The position numbers were made by a program, and so were the translations under genes. Under the pieces are notes generated by a model, which ran no database searches, was not told the DNA's origin, and was given only the letters and a program-made list of their open reading frames with translations. DNA of 64,000 nucleotides from Acer yangbiense (lineage: Eukaryota; Streptophyta; Magnoliopsida; Sapindales; Sapindaceae). The first letter of the stretch is position 1, and every line of letters begins with the position of its first letter. The stretch spans positions 40,256,452 through 40,320,451 of the forward strand of contig CM017765.1 in the NCBI GenBank assembly GCA_008009225.1, read 5' to 3'. Positions 44,876 to 56,624 of this stretch are shown here, in pieces.

Positions 44876-47800
44876 TCAAGTTTGATGTTTGTTGTATATG
44901 TTTAGGTCAGCATGAGTATCCTTATAGCGCTGGCTTAGGTATGTTGCGCATTTGATAGGAGGAAACCTGGCAAAATGCAGTTCAATGAAAGCATTAGAAA
45001 GATAACGGAATACATACGATACACGAGAATCTTCATCTCTGTGATGAAAATTTGAACATGCAGGGGATGGCAATGGAGCAGGTTCAGGGCGGGGTGGCAC
45101 CCCATTTATTTTTTGAAAACCCATCCCCTCATAAAACCCCTCAATAGATGGAGCGGGGCAGGGCGAGGCTGGGTATGCTTTTCCCATCCCCACCCAATTT
45201 ACCCCATTTAACCCATTTATCTAATTTTTTTTTTTAATCTTATCAAAAATAATATTTAATAAAATAATAAATATATATCCCAATGGATCTCAAAACTAAA
45301 CAAATAAATTCAATCATTTTAAAACATAAACATTAAACTAAATAATAAAATAAATAAATATTATTTTTAAGAGGGGCGGGGCAGGGCGAGGATTATAAAA
45401 CCCATCCCCGCCCCATACCCATTGCGGGTTTTATTATCTATCCCCATCAGTGCGGGTCCCCGCGGGTTATTTTGCCATCCCTTATTTATTATTTACATGC
45501 TCAAAAGAGTTTCAGGTCAGTCAAAGGCTCAAAGCCATCTTGAACAGTTAAAAGGTATCAATTAAGTGCGAAGGAATGAATTTAACTTCATTATTTTCAA
45601 CCAAATAATTTTGGCTCCATGACTTACTTGGGAGGGTTTTTCTCTGACTTGCAGGTTGGCAAACACTCTACAAGACAGTTGTGACTAGGTTCCACGAAGT
45701 ATGCCATCTGTCTCCAAAAAGGAAAAAAAAAAAAGAAAAAAAAAAGAAAAAGAAATGAGAAGTGTATTCTCAAAGGTGATGAAAAATGAAGCCAAATACA
45801 AGATGCTAGGTAATAAATTGAAGAAAAATACATATATCTGGAAGTAGCCATTGAAGAGAAAGAATCTCAATAAATTAACAATGTGATTTAGCACCCTACT
45901 CTTTTCCCAGATACTAAGGCAATTAAATATCCTAAAAAGAAGTCAAAATCATAATTGATTTGTAATACTCCTTGCACATAAAGATAATGAAGCTGGCACA
46001 GCAAAGTAACAAGAAGTCCAATAATAAACTTCAGAAAAACCCATTTTACCTTTCTGTTAGGCAGCTGCACCTAATTTTTTCAATAAATATGAAAACAAAC
46101 AAACCCTTATATTTTCAAAGCAGCAAGTACACAGTAAATATAAGCCAAGTTCAATGTTAAATTTTTATGCAGAAAAGCATATAGAGAAATAATGATATTA
46201 ATCATCAAGACATGATGATCATATGAAGAGATTTTATATTAAATCACAATTATAGATCATCTACATGGACCTTAAAGTCCGGGAAACATATAAAGAAAAG
46301 AAGGAAAGACTTACAGAATATCTCTCTTGGCCATTCCCTAAGACTCTGTGTAATGTGGATCTGGCACAACACAAAGCAAACATGTATATTATACGAGAAC
46401 TACTAGAAAAAAGAGGGAGTAACCCTCAGAAGAAGATAGTTTTCACCATTTATTTGAATTTCTAATGCAGGTTTGCCAGAGAGCAATGCAACATAAACAC
46501 TCTCAAAAAGCAGAAAAAAAATATCAAATTAAAAGAGTACTACAGTAATTTGGATAAATTAGAGCATGCTCAACCATGTAGAAGATAAGTTATATTAACA
46601 TAAATTATCCCCGGGGCCCGGGGGGGGCGGTGGGGGTTGTAACAAATCCATAGGTCAGAAGTGGATTTCTCTCTAATTTTTAAGAATGAAAAAAATATAA
46701 GATGAAAGATGATCACGAAAATAATCATCAAGAATCCAGGCACTGTAATATAGAGAAAAATCAGGGTCAAACTTACTGCAATTCCAGAAAAAATTTAAGG
46801 GAAGCCAAATGCATTAAAAAAAAGGAACTTGAAACCTATAATTTATCTACGACTCTTGCACATGATAAAAATGCTGGAATAATTTAAACTACTGTTACTT
46901 CAAAGGGTTGTACTTACTTGAAAATACAGTTGCTCCATCGCTCCAGCAGATCACCAAGATTCACTATGAATGCTCTGCAAACAAAGACCATAGTGAAGTA
47001 TATCATTACCCCTGAATTACTACGTCATTTTTCACTATATTCATTATTGTGATTGTAATCTACGATTTAGCATGTAGCATATTGATATGAAATCAAAATG
47101 AATAACAGGGTGCAATTGAAATAATAAACATTGAACACCATATATGTTGATATTTTATTCTCTTAACAATCTATAGATAGAAAAATTAGAGATTAAAGGC
47201 AAAATATTAAAACCGAACAACCTGTACATTTTTAACCAACATCTAATGTAATGTAACATACATATATTGACCTCCAACAGTGCATCATGACCTCACCCTT
47301 TTAATGGTGCCACATATTCCCATATCTGAGGTTTAGCATCCTTATCCTTGCAAATCTGTAATGATTTATAGAAATATTTAGTAACCGATCAAACTATGAT
47401 TCTATGAATAATATGAAATAGTTGCATTTCTTAAGGTTGTTCATACTTGAAGACCTAAAACATCATCTGTTGCAAGGAGAGTAATAAGACCATAGTCTGA
47501 ATGTGCCCCAGCACCATATATTCCCATTGAGGGATCGGAAATACCTGAACAGAACATGAGCATACATATTAGTTATGTTAATAGCATAATAGTGCCAGGC
47601 CCATGATGGCACTCTTTGACTCAATAAGAAACCCACCTTCGTAGTGTAGTAGCCGCAATATTGCAATGGGATCGCCAAGCATTTCTGGCTTGTCAAAGAA
47701 ATCAACCTCCAAATCAAGTGCAAGGGCTATTATCCTTGCAACTGCTTTAGCTACCTCTCTGAATGCACATAAATTATAGATTACATATATGTCAAAAGAA

Positions 47801-48760
47801 CGAAACAGAGAGAAATAAATTGTAGACAGCCTTCAGTTGATGAACTGACATGAACACTGCATCGTTTTGATGAAAAATTGATTCAAGTGAAAAATCAACT
47901 AACGATTATTCTTTACGGAAAGCTACAAAGACTAAGGATCCCAAATCAATAAAATTTATAGCTTGTGTAAAACAATTGATGACATGCCCAGTTCGAATTG
48001 TCGAAATATGAAATAACATTAATATGTTTACTAGACTTACAATGCCTCTCCATGAAATCTCTCCATAGTTTGCCTCCATCCAGGCAAAACATCTGAAAAA
48101 AAAAAAAAAATCAAAATTATTCTTCTAAAAAAAAAATCAATCAAATTGTAAGCAGTAAATCCAGTTACTGACCTGGCTCTGGCCAAATATTTGGGCCATA
48201 AAATGGCTTCTCGTTTTCAGGATCACCTTCAGGCAATTCAATACCTATATAATAACCCTCCTTGTAGTCTCCTACTAACAAAAAATTAGCACAAGAAAAA
48301 ATTAGCACAGGAAAAAAATAATTTGTAATTGAAAATTAAAAGATTGGAAGAAAAATGAACAACAAACCGTGAACTTGACTATCAGGATCAAGAAGCTCGT
48401 CAAGAATGGGAGTGTAACCTCGATGTTTCTGGTTCCTTAAAAGCTTCATTTTCTCATTTAATGGCAATTTAAAAAACTTTTCACTTTGTGCAAAAACCTC
48501 ATCCATGAATTCCTGACTTATTCCATGATTCACCACATAGAAAAATCCACAATCCAAACACGCCTGAACCAACAAACAAATAACTTACGAATTACAATTC
48601 AACTTAATGTTGCTATATTATCGTGTTTTAAATTTTGAATAAATTGAAAAAAGAAGAGAACCTGTTTGAGCAGAGAAACGGATTTGTGAATATCGGGGCT
48701 GGAAAGATCGATACAGTTGAGGATTGAGACATTATCAGCTTCGGCGCCATTTTGTTCCAT
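44876..48760 (-). CDS. 2-oxoglutarate/Fe(II)-dependent dioxygenase
   Basis: Eleven exons on minus join in frame to 332 aa: 48760-48662, 48563-48368, 48271-48173, 48092-48041, 47758-47637, 47544-47447, 47355-47297, 46974-46918, 46360-46315, 45707-45628, 44966-44876. All introns are GT-AG. Domains: DIOX_N from residue ~10 (ACLDCGFFYVVNHGIS, LRNQKHRGYTPILDE), then the 2OG-FeII_Oxy jelly roll. Iron ligands are His204 and Asp206 (AHSDYG) and His265 (STLHRV); the 2OG-binding Arg274-x-Ser276 (RYS) is present, so all catalytic residues are intact. From family knowledge the closest pattern is the Arabidopsis At1g35190 group, annotated as a generic soluble oxidoreductase; its substrate is not known to me. 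The C-terminus (KCATYLSQRYKDTHADL) is encoded by a last exon isolated by a MITE in intron 10. Confidence 0.94.
45061..45484. mobile_element. hAT-type MITE in intron 10 of the dioxygenase gene
   Basis: The ends are CAGGGGATGGCAATGG and, from the right on minus, TAAGGGATGGCAAAATAACC. Just inside are GC-rich blocks (GGGGCGGGGCAGGGCGAGG, CCCATCCCC) around an AT-rich centre, a composition common in plant hAT MITEs with a GGGATGGCAA terminus. I could not find an 8-bp target-site duplication. It is spliced out with the intron and should not alter the protein. Confidence 0.65.
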
Positions 48761-48943
48761 TTTTATTTTATTTTCCCACTTTTCAGGAGAAAATGGGAGC
48801 TCCTCAAATTTCGAATTTATAGTTGAAGAGTCGTGAAGAATCGGTGTTGTTTGGTCTAATACGGTGGGCTTTTTTTTTTCCCCTTTTTTCTTTTTAACTT
48901 TTTCTGTAGTGATTTCTGGTACTCACGTGTCCTTCTACTTCGA
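48761..48943 (-). promoter_or_regulatory. Likely promoter/5' leader of the dioxygenase gene
   Basis: Non-coding stretch between the start codon (48760) and the Harbinger-type element at 48947. No definite TATA box is seen. Confidence 0.3.
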
Positions 48944-48946
48944 TTA

Positions 48947-50345
48947 GAGCATCCACAATGGTTGAGACCTAAACACAAGACCCATTTATGCTACATCATC
49001 AAAAATGGGTCTTGTCACAAATGGGTCTTGTTTTTAAAGAATGGGTCTTACAATTTGAATCCACATTATTTGAGTCTCATTTTCCCACAATAGGACTAAA
49101 TTGGAAAAAGTAAAAGTGGATCCATTTTTTTAACTTTTTTCCAAACAATCATTACTCTTCTTTAAAATATTATATATATATATATATATTATTATTATTT
49201 AACAAATTATGATTAATTTAAAATAATTTTTTCACAACCGAATTACATCAACAATAAAAATAAATATTTAAAACAAAATATTGTATAAGATTAGACATGG
49301 CGCCGGTTTCAGTTCGGTTCAGTTCGGTTGGGTTCCGGTCCGGTTTCGGTTCCCTGGTTCCAAACCTTCAAAACCGATTCTGATTCCAGTTTTAAAGGTT
49401 CGGTTTTGATTTCAATTTTAAAGGTTTGGTTTTGGTTCCAGTTTTGAAGGTTTGGTTCTGGTTTCGGCTCGGTTCCAATCTGGTTCGGTTCCGAAGGTTC
49501 GGGTCTGGCGGTTCCAATCGTTCGGTTTCGACAGTTTAGTTTCGGTTTCGGTTTCGGTTTCGATTTCGATTTCGATTTCAATTTTGGTTTCGGTTCCGAT
49601 GGTTTAGTTTCGGTTTCGGTTTCGATTTCGATTTCAGTTTTGGTCCAGTTTCGAAGGTTCGGGTCTGGCAGTTTCGACCGTTCAGTTTCGACGGTTCAGT
49701 TCCGATTTCGGTTTCGGTTTCGGTTTCGGTTTCGATTTCAGTTTTGGTCCAGTTTCGAAGGTTCGGGTCTGGCAGTTTCGACCGTTCGGTTTCGACGGTT
49801 CAGTTCCGATTTCGGTTTCAGTTTCGGTTTCGGTTTCGGTTTCGGTTTCGGTTTCGGTTTCGGTTTCGGTTTCGGTTTCGGTTTCGGTTTCGGTTTCGGT
49901 TTCAGTTTCAGTTTCGGTTCCGGTTTTGAAGGTTTGGTTTCGGTTTAGGTTCAAAACCTTCAAAAAATTAATGTTTTCATTCATATTATTTTAATTTTAG
50001 TGAAATAAAATTTTATAACTGAAATTAAATTTATTTATATTTTTTTCATTATATATATAATTATTGAAGTTAATAATAATATATTTAAATTTAAATAATT
50101 GAAATATATATATATAAGCCCAACCCAATGATTGGGATGTGTTGGAAACCCAACTCAATCATTGAGCAAGACCCAAATTGAGTTCCAAATTTGGAACCCA
50201 ATTTGGGTCTACTTGGGTGGAGCCCACTTTTGGGTCCCTTTTTTTGGATCTCTTTTTTCACCATTGTGTAAGAATTGGATGGGTTTCAAAATGGGTCTTG
50301 TGTCTTGTGAAAGTAGGTCTCTTTTTGTGACCGTTGTGGATGCTC
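48947..50345. mobile_element. PIF/Harbinger-type element carrying GGTTTC minisatellites
   Basis: TSD TTA at 48944-48946 and 50346-50348. Terminal repeats are GAGCATCCACAATGG and, from the right on minus, GAGCATCCACAACGG. Sub-ends share ATGGGTCTTG on both sides in inverted orientation. The interior holds a GGTTTC/GGTTCG repeat array (49308-49945) and an AT-rich part. It has no transposase ORF; ORFs across 49309-49984 translate the hexamer repeat and are not genes. Confidence 0.85.
49308..49945. repeat. (GGTTTC)n hexamer array with a ~100-bp higher-order repeat
   Basis: The most regular run is about 49812-49905, some 16 hexamers. A longer unit (CAGTTTTGGTCCAGTTTCGAAGG, then GGGTCTGGCAGTTTCGACCG) appears at about 49638 and 49739, giving a ~100-bp higher-order period. 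Confidence 0.9.
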
Positions 50346-50440
50346 TTAGGGGACCAAACCCCTCCCTCATCCCTCATCCCTCATCCCTCATCCCTCCTTT
50401 TGTTAGTTACATTACGGGCTGTACTTGTAAGCCCAATGGG

Positions 50441-51061
50441 AGAGAAATTCAAAAGTAAACATTATAAACATTAAACTTTTGTTAGTAACCGCTTTTAAAA
50501 CTTTAATTGTTAATAACCACTTTTTTAAAAAAAATTCATTGTATGTCCATAAATTACAAGTATACCCCTGAAAATAGTTTTTTTTTTTTAATCCTCAAAG
50601 TAAACTTGAAATCATGGCTAAATTGAAATGTCCAAACTTGAAATCATGACTAGATTGAAATATCCAAACTTGAAATCTGGACTAAATTGAAATTAGGATA
50701 AGGTATTTTTTTTTTTCTTCTTCCTCTTCTTCTTCCCCAAATTCAAATTAGGTTTAGGTTTTTTGTTTCTCTTTTGTTTTGCAGACCAAATCGCCGACGA
50801 GGATCGCGAAGCACCGAGCTGCCGGACGTCGTCGCCCATCGCCGGTTCGTGCAGGTCGCCCATCGGATGTGAAGGTCGGTGGTTCGTGAAGCTGTCGTGA
50901 AGGTCGTTGGTCGCTGGTTCGTGAAGGTCGTGCGAGCTCGGCGACGACTTCCTGTAGTGGACAACGATGTCCGGCGATGGGCGACGACACCAAGAGGAGA
51001 AAAGAGAGAGAGGATCGGGAGAGAGAGAGCAGAGGAGAGAGAAGGAGAAAGAGAGAAAAAA

Positions 51062-51104
<43 letters not shown>

Positions 51105-51227
51105 GGGAGGTTTTTATATGAGGGTTTTTCAGTAATTTCTCATAAAAGTGGTTATTAACAATTAAAATTTCGTTTGTGGTTAAAAACGAATTTCCCATAA
51201 TATATGTGGTCATTTTTGACAATTTCC
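50441..51227. mobile_element. Probable Mutator-like TIR element with a GC-rich interior
   Basis: Imperfect long inverted ends: GAGAAATTCAAAAGTAAAC and TTTAATTGTTAATAACCACTT on the left match GGAAATTGTCAAAAATGACC and TTTAATTGTTAATAACCACTT from the right on minus. The interior has a ~220-bp GC-rich island (50785-50995, TCGCCGACG, GGTCGTTGGTCGCTGG) followed by a GA microsatellite (about 51066-51098). No target-site duplication is found. The GC-rich part gives open frames on both strands but no recognisable domain; it may be captured host sequence. Confidence 0.55.
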
Positions 51228-52019
51228 ACGTGGGGGCATTTAATAGATTGGTTCATCTTTCAATAGAACCGATAAAAAACTGATAAAATTCGGTTTCTGA
51301 AAATATGAACCGATCCAATAAAATTTACAAATGTCAACCGATCAAAAAAACCAACCGAATTGGACAGGTTCGGTTCGGTTCGGTTTTGGTCCTACTAGAC
51401 ATAATTAATGGGCTTTAATTATTAAACATATTTTCATATTTTAATCATTTAGGGTCTTCAACCAAATTAAAATATAGGCTTGAACAAATTAAAAATACTA
51501 GTTTAAAATAATATTCAGCAAAAAAAAAAAAAAAAAACACTTTCATAGTTTTATAGTTTTATAGATAGTTGAACATTAAACTAGGGTTTTATAAGTTGGA
51601 TCTCGGTTCGGTTTTCTAGTTAGAGATAGCGAATCGGGAAAAAACCGATCCAATCGGTTTTGAAAAAAATGAACCGTCCAACATAAGAAAATTGGAAAAA
51701 AACCGATTGGATCGGTTCGATTTGGTTTATTGGTTTTTTGCCTACCCCTATCATTAGGTCCCAGATATACCTTTACCCATAACGATATCGGCTATAAAAA
51801 TAATAAATAATATTAATAATAATAAGTAATATTAGACATTTCAATCTCTCATCTATGTATCTCACATTTATGCCATGAGATTGTGGGTTTGAGTATAAAT
51901 TCTGAATTATTATAATATTTTGAACAACAAAAAAATCTCTCATACTTGTAACATACGTGCATCTCAAGTTCCAAACTTCCAATTAATGACGTGGCAATCA
52001 GAAATATGATTGAGAGTTA
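51228..52019. other. Intergenic DNA with GGTTCGGTT-type repeat relics
   Basis: Two blocks (51280-51400 and 51595-51750) are rich in AACCGAT/ATCGGTT motifs, and TAGGGGTAGGCAAAAAACC is readable from the right on minus at about 51752; this resembles a hAT MITE end. A B-box-like GGGTTTGAGT lies at about 51886. No gene. Confidence 0.4.
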
Positions 52020-52028
52020 AATCATCTA

Positions 52029-52647
52029 GGGTAAATTACACTGCACCCCTTGAGGTTTGGACAAGTTGCACTTAGATGGAAAAGTCTTGTTATTATACAC
52101 TAACACCCCCAAGATTTAAATTTGACTTTTAAAATGTCTAAAATGCCCCTAGTTGTATTATTTTATACTTTAATTTTTTAACCTTTTAACCAAAAATTTT
52201 AAAAATTTTAATACAATTTTTTAAATAAAAGATATGATTTATTAATAAATAAATAGTTTTAAAAATTAAATAAATAAATAGTTTTAAAAAATTAAATAAA
52301 TAAATACTTTAAGTTCATTTTTTTACCTTTTAACCAAAAACTTTATAAACTTTACTAAAATAAAATAACATAAATAAAAGATATGATTCATTGAATAAAT
52401 AAATAGTTTTAAAAAATCAAATCAAATAAATAGTTTAAAAAATAAACAAATATTTTTTATTTAATTTTTAAATTACCAAATTTATTTATTTAACTTTTTA
52501 AAACTATTTATAAAGTAATACAACTAGGGGCATTTTAGGTATTTTTAAAGTTAAATTTAAGTGTTGGGGGTGTTAATGTATAATAACAAAACTTTTCCAT
52601 CTAAATGCAACTTGCCCAAACCTCAAGGGGTGCAATGCAATTTGCCC
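52029..52647. mobile_element. Mutator-like MITE, second family
   Basis: A perfect 9-bp target-site duplication AATCATCTA lies at 52020-52028 and 52648-52656. The ends are GGGTAAATTACACTGCACCC and, on minus from the right, GGGCAAATTGCATTGCACCC. Inverted arms of more than 120 bp include CTTGAGGTTTGG, CTAACACCCCCAA and AATGCCCCTAGTTGTATTA. The AT-rich centre has internal AAATAAATAGTTTTAAAAA repeats. No ORF. Confidence 0.9.
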
Positions 52648-52791
52648 AATCATCTATTAATGTTTATACACTCATTGATTGTCATGATATTTATTACATA
52701 AAAAAAAAATATATATTATAATTATATTGGTTGAAATACAAGTGGCATAAAAAAGGTGGGATATTTAGTATTATTCAAATTATATATATAT

Positions 52792-52955
52792 ATTTTTTCA
52801 TTGTCAATTCGTCCTGACAATAAATATATCAGGACGAAGAATGTGAACCACTAGATTTACATAATTTGACTCAAAGTGTATGCATTTGTCAAAATTTCTC
52901 CATAATATATGATTCATATATATTTATTGTCAGGATGAACTGACAATAAGAAGAC
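52792..52955. mobile_element. Hairpin MITE in a TA microsatellite, copy c
   Basis: Same family as 13650, 16657 and 63371: CATTGTCAATTCGTCCTGAC on the left, ATGAACTGACAATAAGAAGAC on the right, shared core ACTCAAAGTGTATGCA. TA runs border both sides (52780-52791 and 52958-52969). Confidence 0.8.
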
Positions 52956-52983
52956 TTTATATATATATATATTTATTTATTTA

Positions 52984-53103
52984 TTTATTGACGGTATCTA
53001 TCAATCCACCTATATAGACCAAGTATTTTTTTAAAGCTATCATTGATAAGATTCGAGCTACTGACTTGCGAGTCATTTATCCAAACCTCAAAGCTCGTCT
53101 GTG
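52984..53103 (-). mobile_element. tRNA-derived SINE, truncated second copy
   Basis: Read on minus: ACGAGCTTTGAGGTTTGG, ATGACTCGCAAGTCAGTAGC, the B-box AGCTCGAATC, then TTGGTCTATATAGGTGGATT and TAGATACCGTCAA before an ATAA-rich tail. It aligns with 7175-7305 but the A-box end is missing. Confidence 0.72.
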
Positions 53104-53790
53104 TATATGATATTATTTTAATAATATAACAAATTTTATTTTTATCACGATCGATGGTCAATGTTTAAAGAAGAAAAAAAAGTAGATAAGAAAGACAGCG
53201 ACAAGAAAGCAAAAATTTGGTGGTCGACGAATTCTTATTTTATGAAACTTTTTTTTTTTTTTTTTAATTTTTTTTTCTTTTTATCTCACAAACAAGGGAT
53301 AAAATATCGATATCGGTATCAATATCGGGTTTCTAAATTTATGGATATTTCGGGATATTATCGATATCGGTGGATATTCTGTCAAAAATTAAAAAAAATG
53401 ATGGATATTTACATCTAAAGTTATATTTTTTTTTTTTTGTGAAATTTAAGGACAAACTTAAACAAGTGATTATACATCAAATGAATCATATTTCAATGAT
53501 AAATTATTATAGTTATGAGTTTATTATAAATTATAGCATAGATAGAGTGTGTATATAATTTTTAAAATTGAGTATTTACTAGAATAATATTTTGTTTCAC
53601 TTTTACAATATTATATACAATATAAAGAGATTAAATATTTAATAAACAAAATTATCATTAAAATATATAAATAGTTCCACACTTCCAAGATTCTATCATA
53701 AATCATAATTCATACATAATAATACATTGTGTGTCTGAAATTTAAAACCAAAATGAATTCTTTACTGGTTCAAATACATAAGATATACTT

Positions 53791-55459
53791 CTATTTTGAT
53801 TCGAACAATAATTTTCCCAAGAAAATATTTTGATTCGAACAATAATTTTCCCAAGAAAACGTGCTTGCATAGTTTTCAATGTAGTTATTAATATGCCACA
53901 CGTATGTTGTTTGATCTCTTCCAATTGATCCATGAATTTGGTAGTTTAGATTTACCCAACTTGGTGGATATTGTTGATTTGCATACATAGGTATTGCATA
54001 TGACATTTGTGGAGAAGGATAATCAAATATATTGCAGCCACCATAACTACCATAAATGGTCGAAAATCGAGTTGCATCAGGCCGCACTATCTCCCCTTTA
54101 CAAACCTCCATCATTTGCGATAGTAACCATCCATGATTATATATAAAGTTTGTCACAGCCCTAGCATCATGAATGACACTTGCAACAATGTTCTTCTTTC
54201 CAATATCTTCAAAAATCAAATCTATACAATGTGCTGCACAAGGAGTCCAAAATAAGGAATATTTTTTCATCAATTTTTTACCTGCTTTCACAAATGTAGA
54301 GCCATTGTCTGTGACAATTTGCACAACGTTCTTCTCACCGATCTCTTTCACCACATCTGTGAGAAATCTATAAATATACTGATGATCTTAAATTTTGTTG
54401 GATGCATCAACATATTTTAGGAAAATTGTGTGACCCTTACAATACACCATAAAATTAATTATCAACAATCTTGTTGGTTCTGTCCACCCAACACACATTA
54501 TGGTGCATCAATATTTCTCCCATTTAATTTTGAAGTTATCAACATACTCTTTCGTTTCCTTGTACTCGATGTCTAAGTACTTATGCCTAATTTCATATGC
54601 TGACAGTGGTTGAACTCCAACACCTATATTCACATGTATGTTAAATTTAATTGTGAAATAAAAAATAAAAACAAATCAAAAATTTCAAAAACATTATTAT
54701 TTAAGAAAAAATAATACTTGATTCTTGAGCACCAATAATCATGTTCTTAAAATGATGAGAGTCGGCTTTATGTGAGGGCACAATATCATAAATAAAAAAC
54801 TTCGATACTAGCCTCCCCATTTTTTCTCTAATGCTACCCCCCTTGAATATATCTTTAATATTCTTTTGCTTTGCACCTGATGATTTGTACATTGAAGGTG
54901 CAACTGGAAGTTTATAACGCGGCTCTCGTCCACTTTAAGTGCGACGTACTTGTTGTGGTGGTTGGCTACTACCACCGGCTCCTTAACCCTCTCCTCTCTT
55001 TGACCCCCCCTCCAAAGATTCTTACTTCTTGTTCTCTTTGCCATTCAGATGCTTTGGATGCATCTATTGCCAAATGATAATCATCTCATTCATTAGGAAG
55101 CATACCTTCAGGATAATGATAAGGATAATGATAGATATCTTCTTCCTCTTCCGTGTCAAGGAAATTTCCCCTCAATTCTTGTTGAATTTGTTCAATCTCC
55201 CTTGCAGCTTTTTTGTTGTTGTTGTTGTTGTTTCTTTATTTTTTTGCAATTGAGATATTTGAAATTTAACTTTAGGTGGCACATTTGAGCATTCTTTTAC
55301 ATTTTTATACAACTCACTACCGGTTAAATGAAATTTAAATCGGGTAATTCCTCTACTTTGCATTGTGTGACCGCAAAATGTGCATAAAGTACCATTTTTA
55401 TTATTCGGTATTGTTCTGCAATACTCCCATGCTGGATCACTTTTAGTACTAGACATCTT
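53791..55459 (-). pseudogene. hAT (BED/DUF659 family) transposase, dimerisation domain deleted, copy 3
   Basis: On minus: MSSTKSDPAWEYCRTIPNN with the BED finger CTFCGH, a poly-Thr-like run made by GTT repeats, then SGAKQKNIKDIFKGG, and an unbroken 187-aa frame (54354-53791) with VQIVTDNGSTFVKA, FWTPCAAHCIDLI and VIHDARAVTNF that runs straight into IYGSYGGCNIFDYPSPQM. A TGA after LPNE (about 55090) and other stops break the N-terminal half. The hAT dimerisation region is missing, with the same junction as copy 2. Confidence 0.87.
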
Positions 55460-55561
55460 ATGCAATATGATTCTCTATCAAAACAAAATTAAATTTTGTA
55501 CCAATCAATTTATAAATATGAAAATTCTAATGAGTTTTAGAAATAATACTACACAACATCT

Positions 55562-56624
55562 TATTGGGGATAATCCTTTACTACCGATGAATACGGAAAC
55601 GCCGTGCCTAATATATGCACATAACTCATAGCAAATAATAACGTCAATAAGCAGAAAAATAGATGAGAGAGAATAAAACAATCACAACATAAGATATACG
55701 TGGAAAACCCAAAACGGGTAAAAAACCACGTGCCGTCAGGACGACAGAGAAAGTTCCACTATCTGATACATTGTTACAACCATATACTCCAGGATTCTCT
55801 CTCACACCTAACCCCAAACCCCACTCACAAGATCCTCACCGAGTACCCCACAATATCCCTTAGGTCTCCCCTAAATATCACCAATGGATCTCTAACTTGA
55901 TCTATCGATATTCCCTTGGATCCCTTCTCGGATATTCCCTTTGGGTCTCCCTAGATCTCACTCACACTCTTTGATGTTTACATGGTGTTCTTTTCTGCTC
56001 CACAGCCTTCGGTGTTTTAACACACACATCAACCTAATTACAAGGTTCTATTTATACTAGTTACAAGGAGTTTAAGATAAAAGTAAATCTTACTCCTAAA
56101 CGTACAAGACTTACTTATTCCACATAAATACTATTTCCGTTTATGACAAGTCTTCTTGTAGGGAGTAAATCCTTTTCCTTTAAGCATAAGAACTTCCATA
56201 AGAATACATTTTCCTATTCTGCGTAACCTTCCCGATCTCAGCAATACATCGTCTCTACCATATTGGTCACGGTGTGCACCCCGCTCCCAACACGTCAGCT
56301 CCTGACTGCTCTTGTCACTGCTGTCCAGCCACGACCGCTGTTGAACCCACATCGCACATCATAGTGTTCTTCACTGGTCTTTGGACCGCTCTCGTTGCGC
56401 TGTCAAAATTTACAGTGGTGTGGTACCGCTGCCATTACCGCTGCCAAAGCCACAGCGGAAGCGGCAGCGGTTTGAGTTGTTCTTCGTTTATTCTGTTCTT
56501 CGACCTCCCTCAAACACCATAATTCAACTTCCAAACGTATCCCACGTCTTCCAGGAAGTACCACATTAGTTGAATCTTGTTTGGTTCACTTCGAGTTCAT
56601 TCGAGAATACGAGCCAAAACCTAA
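55562..56624 (-). mobile_element. Solo LTR of the 3052-5935 element family
   Basis: 1063 bp, related throughout to 3086-4135 and 4866-5935. A perfect 5-bp target-site duplication CATCT lies at 55557-55561 and 56625-56629. It starts TATTGGGG (mutated TG) and ends CCTAACA. The empty site is visible at the matching point of hAT copy 2 (about 32072, ACAACATCTAAATTTTGC). It lacks the 34-bp extension carried by both LTRs at 3052-5935. Confidence 0.9.

Noticed and set aside
49309..49984. ORFs of 60-100 residues rich in Arg-Phe or Thr-Glu
   Set aside because: Pure products of the GGTTTC hexamer array in both strands and several frames.
50754..51222. A GC-rich ORF as a host gene
   Set aside because: Open on both strands, repetitive, no domain, and enclosed by Mutator-like inverted repeats.
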